Below, piece by piece: positions 30,539-41,358 of a stretch of 64,000 bases of DNA. The position numbers and the translations under genes are program-made. Under the pieces are notes generated by a model. It saw only the letters and a program-made list of their open reading frames with translations, had not been told where the DNA came from and ran no database searches. The DNA comes from Isochrysis galbana (lineage: Eukaryota; Haptophyta; Isochrysidales; Isochrysidaceae). Location: NCBI GenBank assembly GCA_018136815.1, contig CM030937.1, positions 6,110,999 to 6,174,998 on the forward strand, given 5' to 3'. Positions within the stretch are counted from its first letter, which is position 1, and each line of letters opens with the position of its first letter.

Positions 30539-32826
30539 TCACCAAGGCGGCAAATCTTTCCAATTTGCCCATGGGGCCCACCCATTCCTTGGAGACCCCT
30601 TTGGAGGATGTGTGAAGTAGTCCCGAATCGCGGCGCACCCTTGGTCCCAGTCGGGCGGGCCGTCAATATCGCCCCGCAGCCGCTTGCGCAAGGTCCACAT
30701 GAGCGATTCAAAGGCGTCAAATCGGAGCAGCTTGTGCTGGTCAGGCAATGGTAAGACCGCACTCTCGTCGTGTCTCAACCACAAGAATCTCGGCCAGGCG
30801 CAACGAAGCTGCGCGCGCATGGTAGCCACCGTGGGCATTGGCACCGCATCCAAAATGGCCTCGAGCTGCAGCATTTGCCGGAGCGAGTCGTTGAAGCGCA
30901 CGGCGAAGCTGTGGTACGGCAGCAGCTCCTCGTACGCCGACTCGACCCCGTCCATCATGATGAGCGGGATGCACCCGGCCGTCGCCGCCTCATATACGCG
31001 CGTTGAGAAGCCGAAGCCGGCGGCTGCAATGCAGAATTTGGAGGTAGACATCAGCTCGAAGTATCTCTCCCGTTTGGCCTCGTGGCCCTCGCGGACGAGA
31101 ATGCGCCCTGTAGTGCGAAAGGCTTTGTAAAGCCCCTGTCTCACACCAAAGGAGTACTCATACGGTATATGAAGGTTGAGCTTGCCTTGAAAGAAGGCGA
31201 GCGGTGGGTTCGCAACTGTCTCGCGCCCCGCGTGGTTGAGCAGCCCCAATGGCACCCCCGCGTAGAGCACGGGGGGACAGACAATATCGTGACCGGGCTT
31301 GTGGCCTCCTCGCTGCGCGGGCTGCGCACCAAACACGTTGATGAACACACTCGGAGCGAGGGCGGGGAGCTTCGCCCGGATCCGCCATGCGCCCTGATCG
31401 TGCCCAAACACCCAGAGGTGGTCAGCTCCCTGCTTGCGATCAAAGTAAGGCCACGTGGCTCTCAGGTAAGTAAGCAGCGCCGTGTGCACGCGCACCCCAG
31501 TGGGAAGCAAGTCACGGAACCCCCAATTCAGCTGCCACATTCCAGAGGAAACATGGATGGGTACTAAAAACCAGTCGGCCTTCTCGGGGTCTGTCACGCG
31601 ATATGTGGACCGAAGCATGCGGCGGTGGATAACCACATCCTCACCCCACAAGTCCATGTCCTGCCACCAGCCGTGGGAGCCCGCCTGTAACCAGCTATTG
31701 AACATGGGTGGCAGCTCATAAACATATACTCGCGGTGCTCCTGCTGCCCATCGCCCGTCTTGTGCCCCAATCGGCAGTGGTAGCTGCGGCGCAGGTGAGC
31801 CTGAAGGTGCGCTTCCAAGGGAGCAGTCTATGCCATAGAAGCCTTTGTCGCACTGACACCAGTTCCGAAAACATTTCCCTCGGTTACTGCAAGAATTGAG
31901 GCAAAACCCGGTATCGATCATCGCAGAGGAGCGCTCGCAAGACGCGCCCGTCCAACCCGGGTAGCATATGCACTTTGGCGAGTGTGACGCCAAAGGGGGG
32001 CCAGAGCGCGGCATCGGGGGGGCAAAGACCCCGTGACCGGAGCACTTGGCGGCGGACTCGGCGTCCGCCATCTTCAACGCGACGCCAAAATACTCGAGAT
32101 TGGCCTCGAGCCCCCTCATGCCATGCTGTTGCCGCACCCACTTCATCGTTGTGGAATTGGCCGTGTCCATGACATAGCACTCTCGCACCCCATGATGCCC
32201 ATCGCTTCGCATCCCATGAGGCACTCGCACGAAACTGGTGCCCGTGCGGCACCGTCGATCAGACAGGGAGACGCAACGAGAGCCCCGCGTTTCTGGCGCA
32301 TCCCCACCAGTGCCGCGCATTCGGGGAGCAGTGGTTGCGAGCAGTCATTGCCGCCAACAAAGGGCGGACAATCGCAACGGCCTAACTCGGCGTTGCAAAC
32401 GCCGCCATTCTCCACACATCCTATTGAGCACGAGCGCGGTAATCTATCCACCGGTAGCGATCGCGATGCCTCCGCACGCGCCAGAGGAACGACAGCAGGC
32501 TCGTGCCTCTCAGAGTGCGTGTGCACTGTACGCAGAGCATTGGCAACGATCGGCGCAAGGCTTGGGTCGGCTGCTTGGTCCGCGCCGGCACGCTGGGGGT
32601 CTGTGCGCGCGCGGCGGCGCTCACGTCGCCATGCAAGGCGCGCCCTCTCGGCGCCCAGCGATACCTCGTCCTCCTCGAGCGAGCCTGCTGACTGGCCGAT
32701 CGGCGTCCTGGCGGGTGAGAGGCGCTCAAGTCGCGACCGCGGCTGCTGCTGCTGCATCCTGCCGGAGATCCAGAGGAGGAGCGCGCAGAGCACGAGAAGC
32801 ACCAGACCCAGCCGGCCCGACAGCAT
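30539..32826 (-). CDS. EGF-repeat exostosin-family glycosyltransferase (GT47), Golgi type II membrane protein
   Basis: ATG 32826 starts MLSGRLGLVLLVLCALLLWI, a classic signal anchor, then a basic stem. Two EGF-like modules follow: CSIGCVENGGVCNAELGRCD in one frame, then CLNSCSNRGKCFRNWCQCDK in another. The exostosin domain runs from about 31750 to 30600, with PRVYVYELPPMF, EKADWFLVPIH, DHLWVFGHDQGA, FFQGKL, LMSTSKFCIAAAGFGFSTRV and AGCIPLIMMDGV. The family makes or extends cell-surface polysaccharide in the Golgi. The first ~170 codons and the main part are in different frames. The switch lies near 32250-32322, but I could not define an intron, so an indel is possible. Stop TGA is at 30541-30539. 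Confidence 0.82.
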
Positions 32827-33299
32827 CGAGAAAAGCGATGCGGGGGGCGGCAGGGGCAAAAGCCGGGGAGCGAGCAGATGGAAGAGAGCGAGAAGCGGGC
32901 AGCCGCGCGCGCGCGGTGCAACCGAGGGATTTTGGGGTGATGATTTTACGGTTTACGGGTCGCTGAAAAGGCTAACTCCTCTCTAAAACCTACTGCGCTT
33001 GGGGTTTGGCGTCGGTGACCGTGCTGCGTGCTCAACACGGCTATGTCTGGTGGGAAGGGCTGTGGGGAGATAGCGGGCTAGCTCGGATGTATGACTTAGG
33101 CCGGTCGACTAGCTCAGGACCGGTCGACCTTGATCCACCCCCTGGTGCCATCAAGCATCAAGCCGAAAGCCCAGTCCCAGTCCCCTCAACCTCAACCTGC
33201 TGGTATAGGGGGGGGGGGGGACGCGCGCCTAGCCGTAAAGCATTAGGAACCAACTGGAAGAGAGGGAACCGAACAGAGAAGGGGGAAAGAGAACAAGAA
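32827..33299. other. Intergenic, upstream of the exostosin gene
   Basis: A short G10 run is at 33210. No gene is recognised. Confidence 0.35.
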
Positions 33300-33400
33300 A
33301 AAAAACATCTGAAGATTCTGGGCTACACACCTACTACCTACTAGGTCCAGGTCTCCCCGTCTCTACAGCCCGGTCACTCACTATGCGGGTGCGAGGGCAC
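33300..33400 (-). mobile_element. LINE 3'-end relic
   Basis: On the minus strand this reads TAGTAGGTGTGTAGCCCAGA then ATCTTCAGATG followed by T8. It matches the termini at 17640-17684 and 25350-25375. Only the last ~100 bp remain. Confidence 0.75.
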
Positions 33401-33884
33401 CAGCTACAATGGATGAATGAAGGGCAAAATAAGCTCCCTATAGGTTCCGGTAGGATGGATCAGCAAAAAAATTGGGGTTCTCCGGCGAAATTTTCGAAAA
33501 ATACCGAATTCAGGCCGAAAACGGCCGTGTTTTTTTTAGTGAGCCTTCTGCGGCACAACAGGTCGACCTCCGCCCCTCACTGGTCTACAAGCTGGTTCTA
33601 TGCACTGGACCATAAGTCAAGCTCATAATTTGCACTTAAATGTGTACGAACGTATCACAAACTCAGACGTTTACGTTGACCACTAGTCACCAAGGGCTAG
33701 AGCGGCTAATTTGGCACCACGACCGGGCGGACGGCATGGTCTTTTTTTTCATCCCTTTCAACTAGTGACAGCAAACGACGTCAAATCAAGATATGCTGCC
33801 CTAGTGGCCGAGCGAGTTGCCCTCTCCAGCCTCGCACATCTTGTCGAATATCGGCATTGGCGCGAAAACCGCCCGAACGTTAAC
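33401..33884. other. Intergenic, no gene recognised
   Basis: The stretch is less GC-rich than its flanks, with short T and A runs. No coding signal was seen. Confidence 0.35.
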
Positions 33885-36800
33885 GTACCAAGATGCGCTC
33901 GAGTACCGAACTTTCGAACGCTACCGGGCGCGCTGCCGGCGCTTTCTCGGTCTCGCACTGGGATAGAATGCCGCACCAGGCACCATATCCATAGATGCCG
34001 ACCTAGCAGCCACGCCAATCGCCGCCGCCGCCCGCGCGCATCGCGAAATCGACGGCCGTGTGTGGCGCCGATGACTACGCTAACGTCACCCGGCCGAACG
34101 GGCCGAGCGCCCAACTTCCGAACGCTACCGGGCGCGCTGCCGGCACTTTCTCGGTCTCCCACTGGAAAAGAATGCCGCACCAGGCGCGATATCCAAATAA
34201 GCCGCCCTAGCAGCCATGCCAATCGCCGCCGCAGCCCGCGCGCATTGCGCCATAGTCGGCCGTCTATGCGCCGACAACACGCCAACGTTACTCGGCCGAT
34301 GGGCCGGAGTGCCCAACTTTCGAGCGCGACCGGGCGCGCTGCCGGCGCTTTCTTGGTCTCCCACTGGGATAAAATGCCGCACCAGGCACCATATCCATAG
34401 ATGCCGACCTAGAAGCCACGCCAATCGCCGCCGCCGCCCGCGCGCATCGCACCGTAATCGGCCGTCTATGGCGCCGACAACACACCAACGTCACTCGGCC
34501 GAATGGGCCGGAGTGCCCAACTTTCGAGCGCGACCGGGCGCGCTGCCGGCGCTTTCTTGGTCATCAACTCAGATAGAATGGCCCACCAGACACCATATCC
34601 ACAGATGCCGACCTAGCAGCCACGCCAATCGCCGCCGCCGCCCGCGCGCATCGCACCGTAATCGGCCGTCTATGGCGCCGATGACTACGCCAACGTCACT
34701 CGGCCGAATGGGCCGGAGTGCCCAACTTTCGAGCGCGACCGGGCGCGCTGCCGGCGCTTTGTTGGTCTCCCACTGGGATCATCTGGCCCACCAGGCACCA
34801 TATCCACAGATGCCGCCCTAGCAGCCACGCCAATCGCCGCCGCCGCCCGCGCGCATCGCACCGTAATCGGCCGTCTATGGCGCCGACAACACGCCAACGT
34901 CACTCGTCCGAATGGGCCGGAGTGCCCAACTTTCGAGCGCAACCGGGCGCGCTGCCGGCGCTTTCTTGGTCATCCACTTAGATAGAATGGCCCACCAGGC
35001 ACCATATCCACAGATGCCGACCTAGCAGCCACGCCAATCGCCGCCGCCGCCCGCGCGCATCGCACCGTAATCGGCCGTCTATGGCGCCGACAACACGCCA
35101 ACGTCACTCGGCCGAATGGGCCGGAGTGCCCAACTTTCGAGCGCGACCGGGCGCGCTGCCGGCGCTTTCTTGGTCATCCACTGGGATAGTCTGGCCCACC
35201 ATACACCATATCCACAGATGCCGACCTAGCAGCCACGCCAATCGCCGCCGCCGCCCGCGCGCATCGCACCGTAATCGGCCGTCTATGGCGCCGACAACAC
35301 GCCAACGTCACTCGGCCGATGGGCCGGAGTGCCCAACTTTCGAGCGCGACCGGGCGCGCTGCCGGCGCTTTCTTGGTCATCCACTGGGATAGTCTGGCCC
35401 ACCATACACCGTATCCACAGATGCCGACCTAGCAGCCACGCCAATCGCCGCCGCCGCCCGCGCGCATCGCACCGTAATCGGCCGTCTATGGCGCCGATGA
35501 CTACGCCAACGTCACTCGGCCGATGGGCCTGAGTGCCCAACTTTCGAGCGCGACCGGGCGCGCTGCCGGCATTTTCTTGGTCATCCACTCAGATAGAATG
35601 GCCCACCAGGCACCATATCCACAGATGCCGACCTAGCAGCCACGCCAATCGCCGCCGCCGCCCGCGCGCATCGCACCGTAATCGGCCGTCTATGGCGCCG
35701 ATGACTACGCCAACGTCACTCGGCCGAATGGGCCGGAGTGCCCAACTTTCGAGCGCGACCGGGCGCGCTGCCGGCGCTTTGTTGGTCTCCCACTGGGATC
35801 ATCTGGCCCACCAGGCACCATATCCACAGATGCCGCCCTAGCAGCCACGCCAATCGCCGCCGCCGCCCGCGCGCATCGCACCGTAATCGGCCGTCTATGG
35901 CGCCGACAACACGCCAACGTCACTCGGCCGAATGGGCCGGAGTGCCCAACTTTCGAGCGCGACCGGGCGCGCTGCCGGCGCTTTGTTGGTCTCCCACTGG
36001 GATAATCTGGCCCACCATGCACCATATCCACAGATGCCGACCTAGCAGCCACGCCAATCGCCGCCGCCGCCCGCGCGCATCGCACCGTAATCGGCCGTCT
36101 ATGGCGCCGACAACACGCCAACGTCACTCGGCCGAATGGGCCGGAGTGCCCAACTTTCGAGCGCGACCGGGCGCGCTGCCGGCGCTTTCTTGGTCATCCA
36201 CTTAGATAGAATGGCCCACCAGGCACCATATCCACAGATGCCGACCTAGCAGCCACGCCAATCGCCGCCGCCGCCCGCGCGCATCGCACCGTAATCGGCC
36301 GTCTATGGCGCCGATGACTACGCCAACGTCACTCGGCCGATGGGCCTGAGTGCCCAACTTTCGAGCGCGACCGGGCGCGCTGCCGGCGCTTTCTTGGTCA
36401 TCCACTGGGATAGTCTGGCCCACCATACACCATATCCACAGATGCGGACCTAGCAGCCACGCCAATCGCCGCCGCCGCCCGCGCGCATCGCACCGTAATC
36501 GGCCGTCTATGGCGCCGACAATACGCTAACGTCACTCGGCCGATGGGCCTGAGTGCCCAACTTTCGAGCGCAACCGGGCGCGCTGCCGGCGCTTTTTCGG
36601 TCATCCACTCGGATAGAATGGCCCACCAAGCACCATATCCACAGATGCCGCCCTAGCAGCCACGCCAATCGCCGCCGCCGCCCGCGCGCATCGCACCGTA
36701 ATCGGCCGTCTATGGCGCCGACGATACGCTAACGTCACTCGGCCGATGGGCATGAGTGCCCAACTTTCGAGCGCAACCGGGCGCGCTGCCGGCGCTTTTT

Positions 36801-36890
36801 CGGTCATCTTTTGCAATAGAATAGCCCTGCAGGCATAATCTCTACAGATGCCGCATTAGCAGCCAAAGTTTTCGGCCTTGCGGTCTCGGC
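33885..36890 (+). repeat. Satellite array, ~204-bp monomer, about 14 copies
   Basis: The word CACGCCAATCGCCGCCGCCG recurs with spacings of 203-205 bp (34011, 34214, 34417, 34621, 34826, 35030, 35234, 35437, 35641, 35846, 36050, 36254, 36458, 36661). Each monomer also has GTGCCCAACTTTCGAGCGCG, GCGCTGCCGGCGCTTT and ATCCACAGATGCCG. The first and last monomers are the most diverged, and inner ones are nearly identical in places (for example 34690-34900 and 35710-35920). Because 204 is divisible by 3, long spurious open frames run through the array on both strands. Confidence 0.95.
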
Positions 36891-38485
36891 GCACGCCATC
36901 GCGGTGAAGGCGGAGGTGAGAGGTGAACACCCCACACACCAGCTTTCAAGATTTCGGATCACTGGGGGGCATGAACGCGAGGGACCCGGCCAAGCTGCTC
37001 TTGGGGGTTCAAGGCAGGTCCGGAACGGCCGGTCGCGGCCCGCCCGTCGCGCCCCAAGGCCAATTGAGGTGTTTCACCTCCCATCGTCCGAGCGAGCGCT
37101 TCTCGACGTCAATCGGGCCGTGGCCCTGGGCGTCGGGCCGGATCGAATCGAGGCATTCCTGCGGTGCGAGGGGCCAGGATGGATCAATACGAGTGTGTGC
37201 GACCCTTGAGCACCAGCGTGCGACCTACCCTTGACCCCCCACCCTGCTCGCGAGTGCTCTGGGCTCTCCATGGCCACCACCTCCAGGCCATTCTTCGGCC
37301 GATCGCGGGCGATCGGACGTCGCGGAAGCTCCGCGTTTCTAATAGTGATGCGCCCCACATTCACCATTCCGATTCCCTCCCGTGAGCGCCCGCCTCAATC
37401 TCCCAAAATAGCCCGCCACGCGCGGGGGAAGGGAGGGGAGTCCCTCACCGACGCCATTGCCCTTCGTGGGGCGGGAGGGGGTCGTTCGGAGGGGGGAGGG
37501 AGTTGGCGGGGCAGGTAGGGGGGGACCCTAAGGAATCCTTGGACACCCAGGGGAGGTGGAAAATAGTGGTTAAAATGAGTGAGTGACCGGGCTATCTCTA
37601 CACCGACATCGCCCTTATCTTCCCTCCCTCCGCCCCTACATGGTAAACACGGGTTTACCGTGTTTGTACAGAGGACAAAGGCCAAAAACAGCCCGTTTTC
37701 ACCGTGTTTTCAAACGCCCTCCCTAGCAACATGCCGGGTTTGTGAGGTTCCCGTGTTTCCATAGAAAAGCGCCAAAAAGCCAAAAACAGGCCGTGTTTGC
37801 TGTGTTTGGAAGCCTCCCCTGTCGTGTTTCACATCTAGGTTCCCTCCACCTCTTCCTCTTCCCCTGTCCCCCTTCATTCCTTTTCCTTCGGTTTCCGGGG
37901 TCCGGTCCAAGTACACTACCAAGGGCCTGGTTCGGAGCGTGGGGTCCGTCCGGCCGGGTAGGCCTTTCCTGCGTCTGTTTTCTGTTTTTTGTTGCGAGTG
38001 GAAAGAGGAACAAGAAGGAGAGCGGAAACCCGAGCCTTCAAGGACCTCCCACAAAACATTTCCAGGTAGAGATCGTGTGTGCTCACCACCAAGTGTTCGT
38101 CGTGTTGGCATCACCTCCTCCGCCCAAAAGTTTTTCAGAGCCTCATCGGCTGTGCACGCGCAAGGCATCATTGAATGATCATTGCCCATAAGCATGCGCG
38201 CCATTCCGATGCCAAGCGTGGGAGGATTGCCTTTGCGGCCTTTCGTCATAGTGTGTGCATTCAATCCTCATGCGCCGTAAGCGAGCGGCATTGGTCGCTT
38301 GTCGCACGCAGGCTGCATTTTCTCGATGTTTTGAACCAGGCGCGACGTGCTCTGTTGCTTTGTTGCTGCTTGAAATAAGTTTTCCAGCGGCGCCGGCCTC
38401 ATCTAACGCTCATGCCCTACAACTCGCCTCTCCTCGCCAGCCCCTGCCATCACAGCCCTCCTCTCACTCACCCTCGCCGCATCAA
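36891..38485. other. Intergenic; one weak ORF and fragments
   Basis: A frame at 36904-37209 ends in a sensible stretch (IEVFHLPSSERALLDVNRAV) and could be a terminal exon remnant. Positions 37560-37630 resemble the reverse complement of the LINE 3' UTR. At 37650-37830 the phrase CGTGTTT recurs many times. No gene is supported. Confidence 0.35.
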
Positions 38486-38530
38486 CCTACTTTTATAAGT
38501 GGGGGTCAATGGGGGCCTCGCGGCCCCCTG
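38486..38530 (+). repeat. Shared repeat terminus
   Basis: CAACCTACTTTTATAAGTGG then GGGTCAATGGGGGCCTCGCG recurs at 55408-55450 and, inverted, at 55035-55090. Each copy sits at the junction to a G/C palindrome, as expected for a mobile-element end. Confidence 0.6.
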
Positions 38531-38779
38531 TTGTATTCAGGCCTCCGGGCATGAATATTTCGGCATGGGTACGTGCCTTCGTCGTTATATATCGTCTTCT
38601 ATGTTCGTCTTGGTCCCTCAAGGCGTGCAGATTCGGATTCTCCCTGGGCTCAGATCCTGGTTCGCCGATTTTCGTCTCGAAATTCGAAGATTTGAGTTTG
38701 ATTTTTACCGTTACGGTAATTGTCCACGCGTTTAAGGCAAGAAATGCAGGTAACCGAACTGGGCCCCTCTCTGCATTCC

Positions 38780-38885
38780 CTCCCTCCCCTTCTGCAGTTC
38801 CCCCTCCCTTCTGCAGTTCCCCCTCCCTTCTGCAGTTCCCCCTCCCTTCTGCAGTTCTCCCCCCCCTCTGCAGCTCTCCTCCCTC
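38780..38885 (+). repeat. 19-bp minisatellite
   Basis: TTCTGCAGTTCCCCCTCCC is repeated about five times with minor variants. A further CTGCAGTTCCCCC copy lies at 38978. Confidence 0.85.
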
Positions 38886-39360
38886 CCCTCTCTCCATTCC
38901 CTGATTTTCCCGGGCCAGGCCGGGAAAAATACGTGAATGTGAGGGAGGATTGGGTCAGTGTGGTGATTCACCCCCCTCTGCAGTTCCCCCCCCCTTCCGC
39001 AGCTCTCCTCCCTCCCCGGACGAGCTCGACAAGAGGACGGCAGCGTCGCCGTGACGGTGGCCGACGTGACGGTGGCCGACGCCTCTCGCCTCGGTCGGGC
39101 ATGTCGGGAGGGAATGCAGAGACAGCGGGAAAGACTGCTGAGCTGTGCGGCAACCCGCAGACGGCAGACCCAAGCATGCGAGCGCAAGGCACGGCCGCGC
39201 CAGGGGAAAGGAGTGTGGCGGCGGCGGTGTGGGAGCGACAGTAGTGGGAGCGTAGCACAAGCCATCCCATGCGACATGTGAATAGATACGGCGGGAATCG
39301 GGTAGAAATTGACGTGTTTGAAGTCCGGGTAGATTGTAGTAGCCTTGTTTGAGATTCGTC
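38886..39360. other. Intergenic, no gene recognised
   Basis: A GACGGTGGCCGACG dimer occurs at 39051-39080. No coding signal was seen. Confidence 0.35.
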
Positions 39361-40375
39361 TCATATGATCTTAGAGCGTGTCCTTGAAGAGATTAAATCC
39401 GGTAGAGCATGGCCCACGCCTCTAGAAGCCTCATCAACCGATGACGTAGCCTCCGGAGTAGGGTCATAGTCCTCAACAAAAGGTTCATACAAATCCTCGG
39501 GGTTAGGAGGAGATGTTTGTTGGTCAAACGCATCGACTAGGTCACCGCAGCGACGAAGGAGCTCGATGCGGTGCTCCCACGTAGCTTCTGAGCGAGGGTA
39601 GCCGAGCCACTTGACGAGGTACTTGCACCGAGGCGGCTCGCCGCGGCGGTCGAGGAGCGACTCGACAATGAACTCATCCTGGGACAGGGGTTCGTCATCT
39701 ACACGAGTGAAGTACGGGCGCAAGTTCGAGATGTGGATCTCGTCCTTGATCTTGCGGTTTTCGAGATCGCGGAGACGATAGCGCGTGTCCGAGATCTTAG
39801 CATCCACGCGATAAGGGCCGGAGTAAAGGAATTGGAGTTTGTTAGCGTGCCCCGGAATGCGGCGACAAACCCTATCCCCGTGGAGCCGTCCATGGGGCGA
39901 ATGGGTCCACGAGCGGTGAGGGCACCTCTCGTGTGTCTTCTTGCGACGGCAGGGAGCCTCGCTTACGTGTTCCCACGCACTGTAGTCAAGCGGGTGGGAA
40001 TGGGAGTCGAGCCCCGGGTAGCCCGAGGTCTCGAGGGAGGCGAGCTCGGCTCGCTCGCGGAGTGAGTCGACGAGCAGCGGCTCGTCTGACGGAGCGGCGG
40101 ATGGCGCCGACGTGTTGGAAGGGTCTTGCGGAGGCTCAGAGCCGCCGGTTCCGACGAAGTAGACCCCTTGTGGGCCAAAAGAAGTTCCCGCTGTTCCCAT
40201 GGGCAGAGAGAGGGCGGGACTATGAGAGGGCGCGGTCGTAGGCGCCAAGGCGGAATTTGTGCTTGTCGAACATGCGATGACTACAGGCTCGTAGGCAGAG
40301 GGCCGTTCGATCGAGCCGGCAGCTGACGCGGCCGTAAAAGAGTCGTTGAGTCGTTGTTGGTTGCGGGCGGGAAAA
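39361..40375 (-). pseudogene. Ty3/Gypsy chromovirus integrase C-terminus with chromodomain
   Basis: One frame open from about 40375 to the stop at 39361 contains the integrase C-terminal beta domain (GDRVCRRIPGH, FLYSGPYRVDAK, IKDEIHISNLRPYF). A chromodomain follows (DEFIVESLLDRRGEPPRCKY then LVKWLGYPRSEATWE), then an acidic tail. The integrase zinc and DDE core is absent upstream, where an unrelated Pro/Ser-rich segment is in frame. It is a 5'-truncated element or a captured tail. The frame being intact over ~340 codons is noteworthy. Confidence 0.8.
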
Positions 40376-41358
40376 TGTCAGAGAGGTCATGGTAGGAGTA
40401 GTTGTCATTGTCTGCCATCGAGCGCTTCGAGCGAAGAGGTAGACGGAGGTTCTGAGGATTGCGACGCGCGGCGTCGGAGAGTAGAGACGAGGCTAGCTAG
40501 CGAGCTAGTGGAAGAGAGAGAGAATGAGAATGAGAGCTTCTTAGGTCCAAGGTAGACACAAGGGGCTACAACGCGGGGACTCAAAAAGTTGCTGATCAAC
40601 AGAGACACACAAACTAAACCAAACGGGGCGAAAACTAACCACACTTGGACGGACGACCGAACGTCGGCACCAAGGCAACTTAGCAGCGCACGGACATGCG
40701 ACAGAGGGGACGGAACAACGAGGGCAAACCTCGCTGGGGGAGCTGCGACCGAGGTATAACAGAAGACGGACGACAATCGTGGAACGTTTGATGTCATCAA
40801 GCGAAAGTAGGAGAAGAGGCGGTATACCCATCAACGAGACCTTGAGAGTTAAAATAGCTCACGGCTAAAAGTAAAAGTCTGGCTCCTCGTATGGAATACG
40901 ACACTTTGTCTATTCTCCAGGTCCATCGCCGTGTGGCGTGCGGCCACACGCCACACGGCACACGGCACACGGTGAAGCCGAGGCGAAGAGCGTTCATTCG
41001 GTCTCACCCTCCATTCTTGATTCTTGCTCAAAACTCAAGACCCCGCGACTTCGTGACTCTGTGCTTTGTGGGTATGGGTATGTGGGTATTCACAAAGAGC
41101 AAAGAGGGCGCTAATTGAAAGCGAAGGCCATTGGCCGAGAGCGCTGTGGCTCGGGAGGATGGTCTGGATCCGCTGCTGCATTAGCATGCTCGCAGGCAAA
41201 ATACAGACTGCCCCGCTTCGTCTCTCCCAGATCCGAGACACAATGTCAAGGGGTGGGCACTCTCTAAGATTCTAACGCTCCTAGGCATCTCAGTTTCGGA
41301 ACGGAGGTATGGATACTCTAGTAAGTAATTCGAGGAGCTCGGGTCGGAGGCCAAGAGG
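40376..41358. other. Intergenic, with a 12-bp inverted repeat
   Basis: A perfect inverted repeat CCGTGTGGCGTG (40929-40940) / CACGCCACACGG (40947-40958) is followed by two extra CACACGG copies. The motif CGGAACGGAGGTA at 41297 also occurs at 45739 and, as a variant on the other strand, at 10384. No gene is recognised. Confidence 0.5.

Noticed and set aside
33885-36890. Many 60-155-codon open frames on both strands of the satellite
   Set aside because: The monomer is 204 bp, divisible by three and stop-poor, so frames persist by arithmetic. The peptides simply repeat and vary with the DNA.
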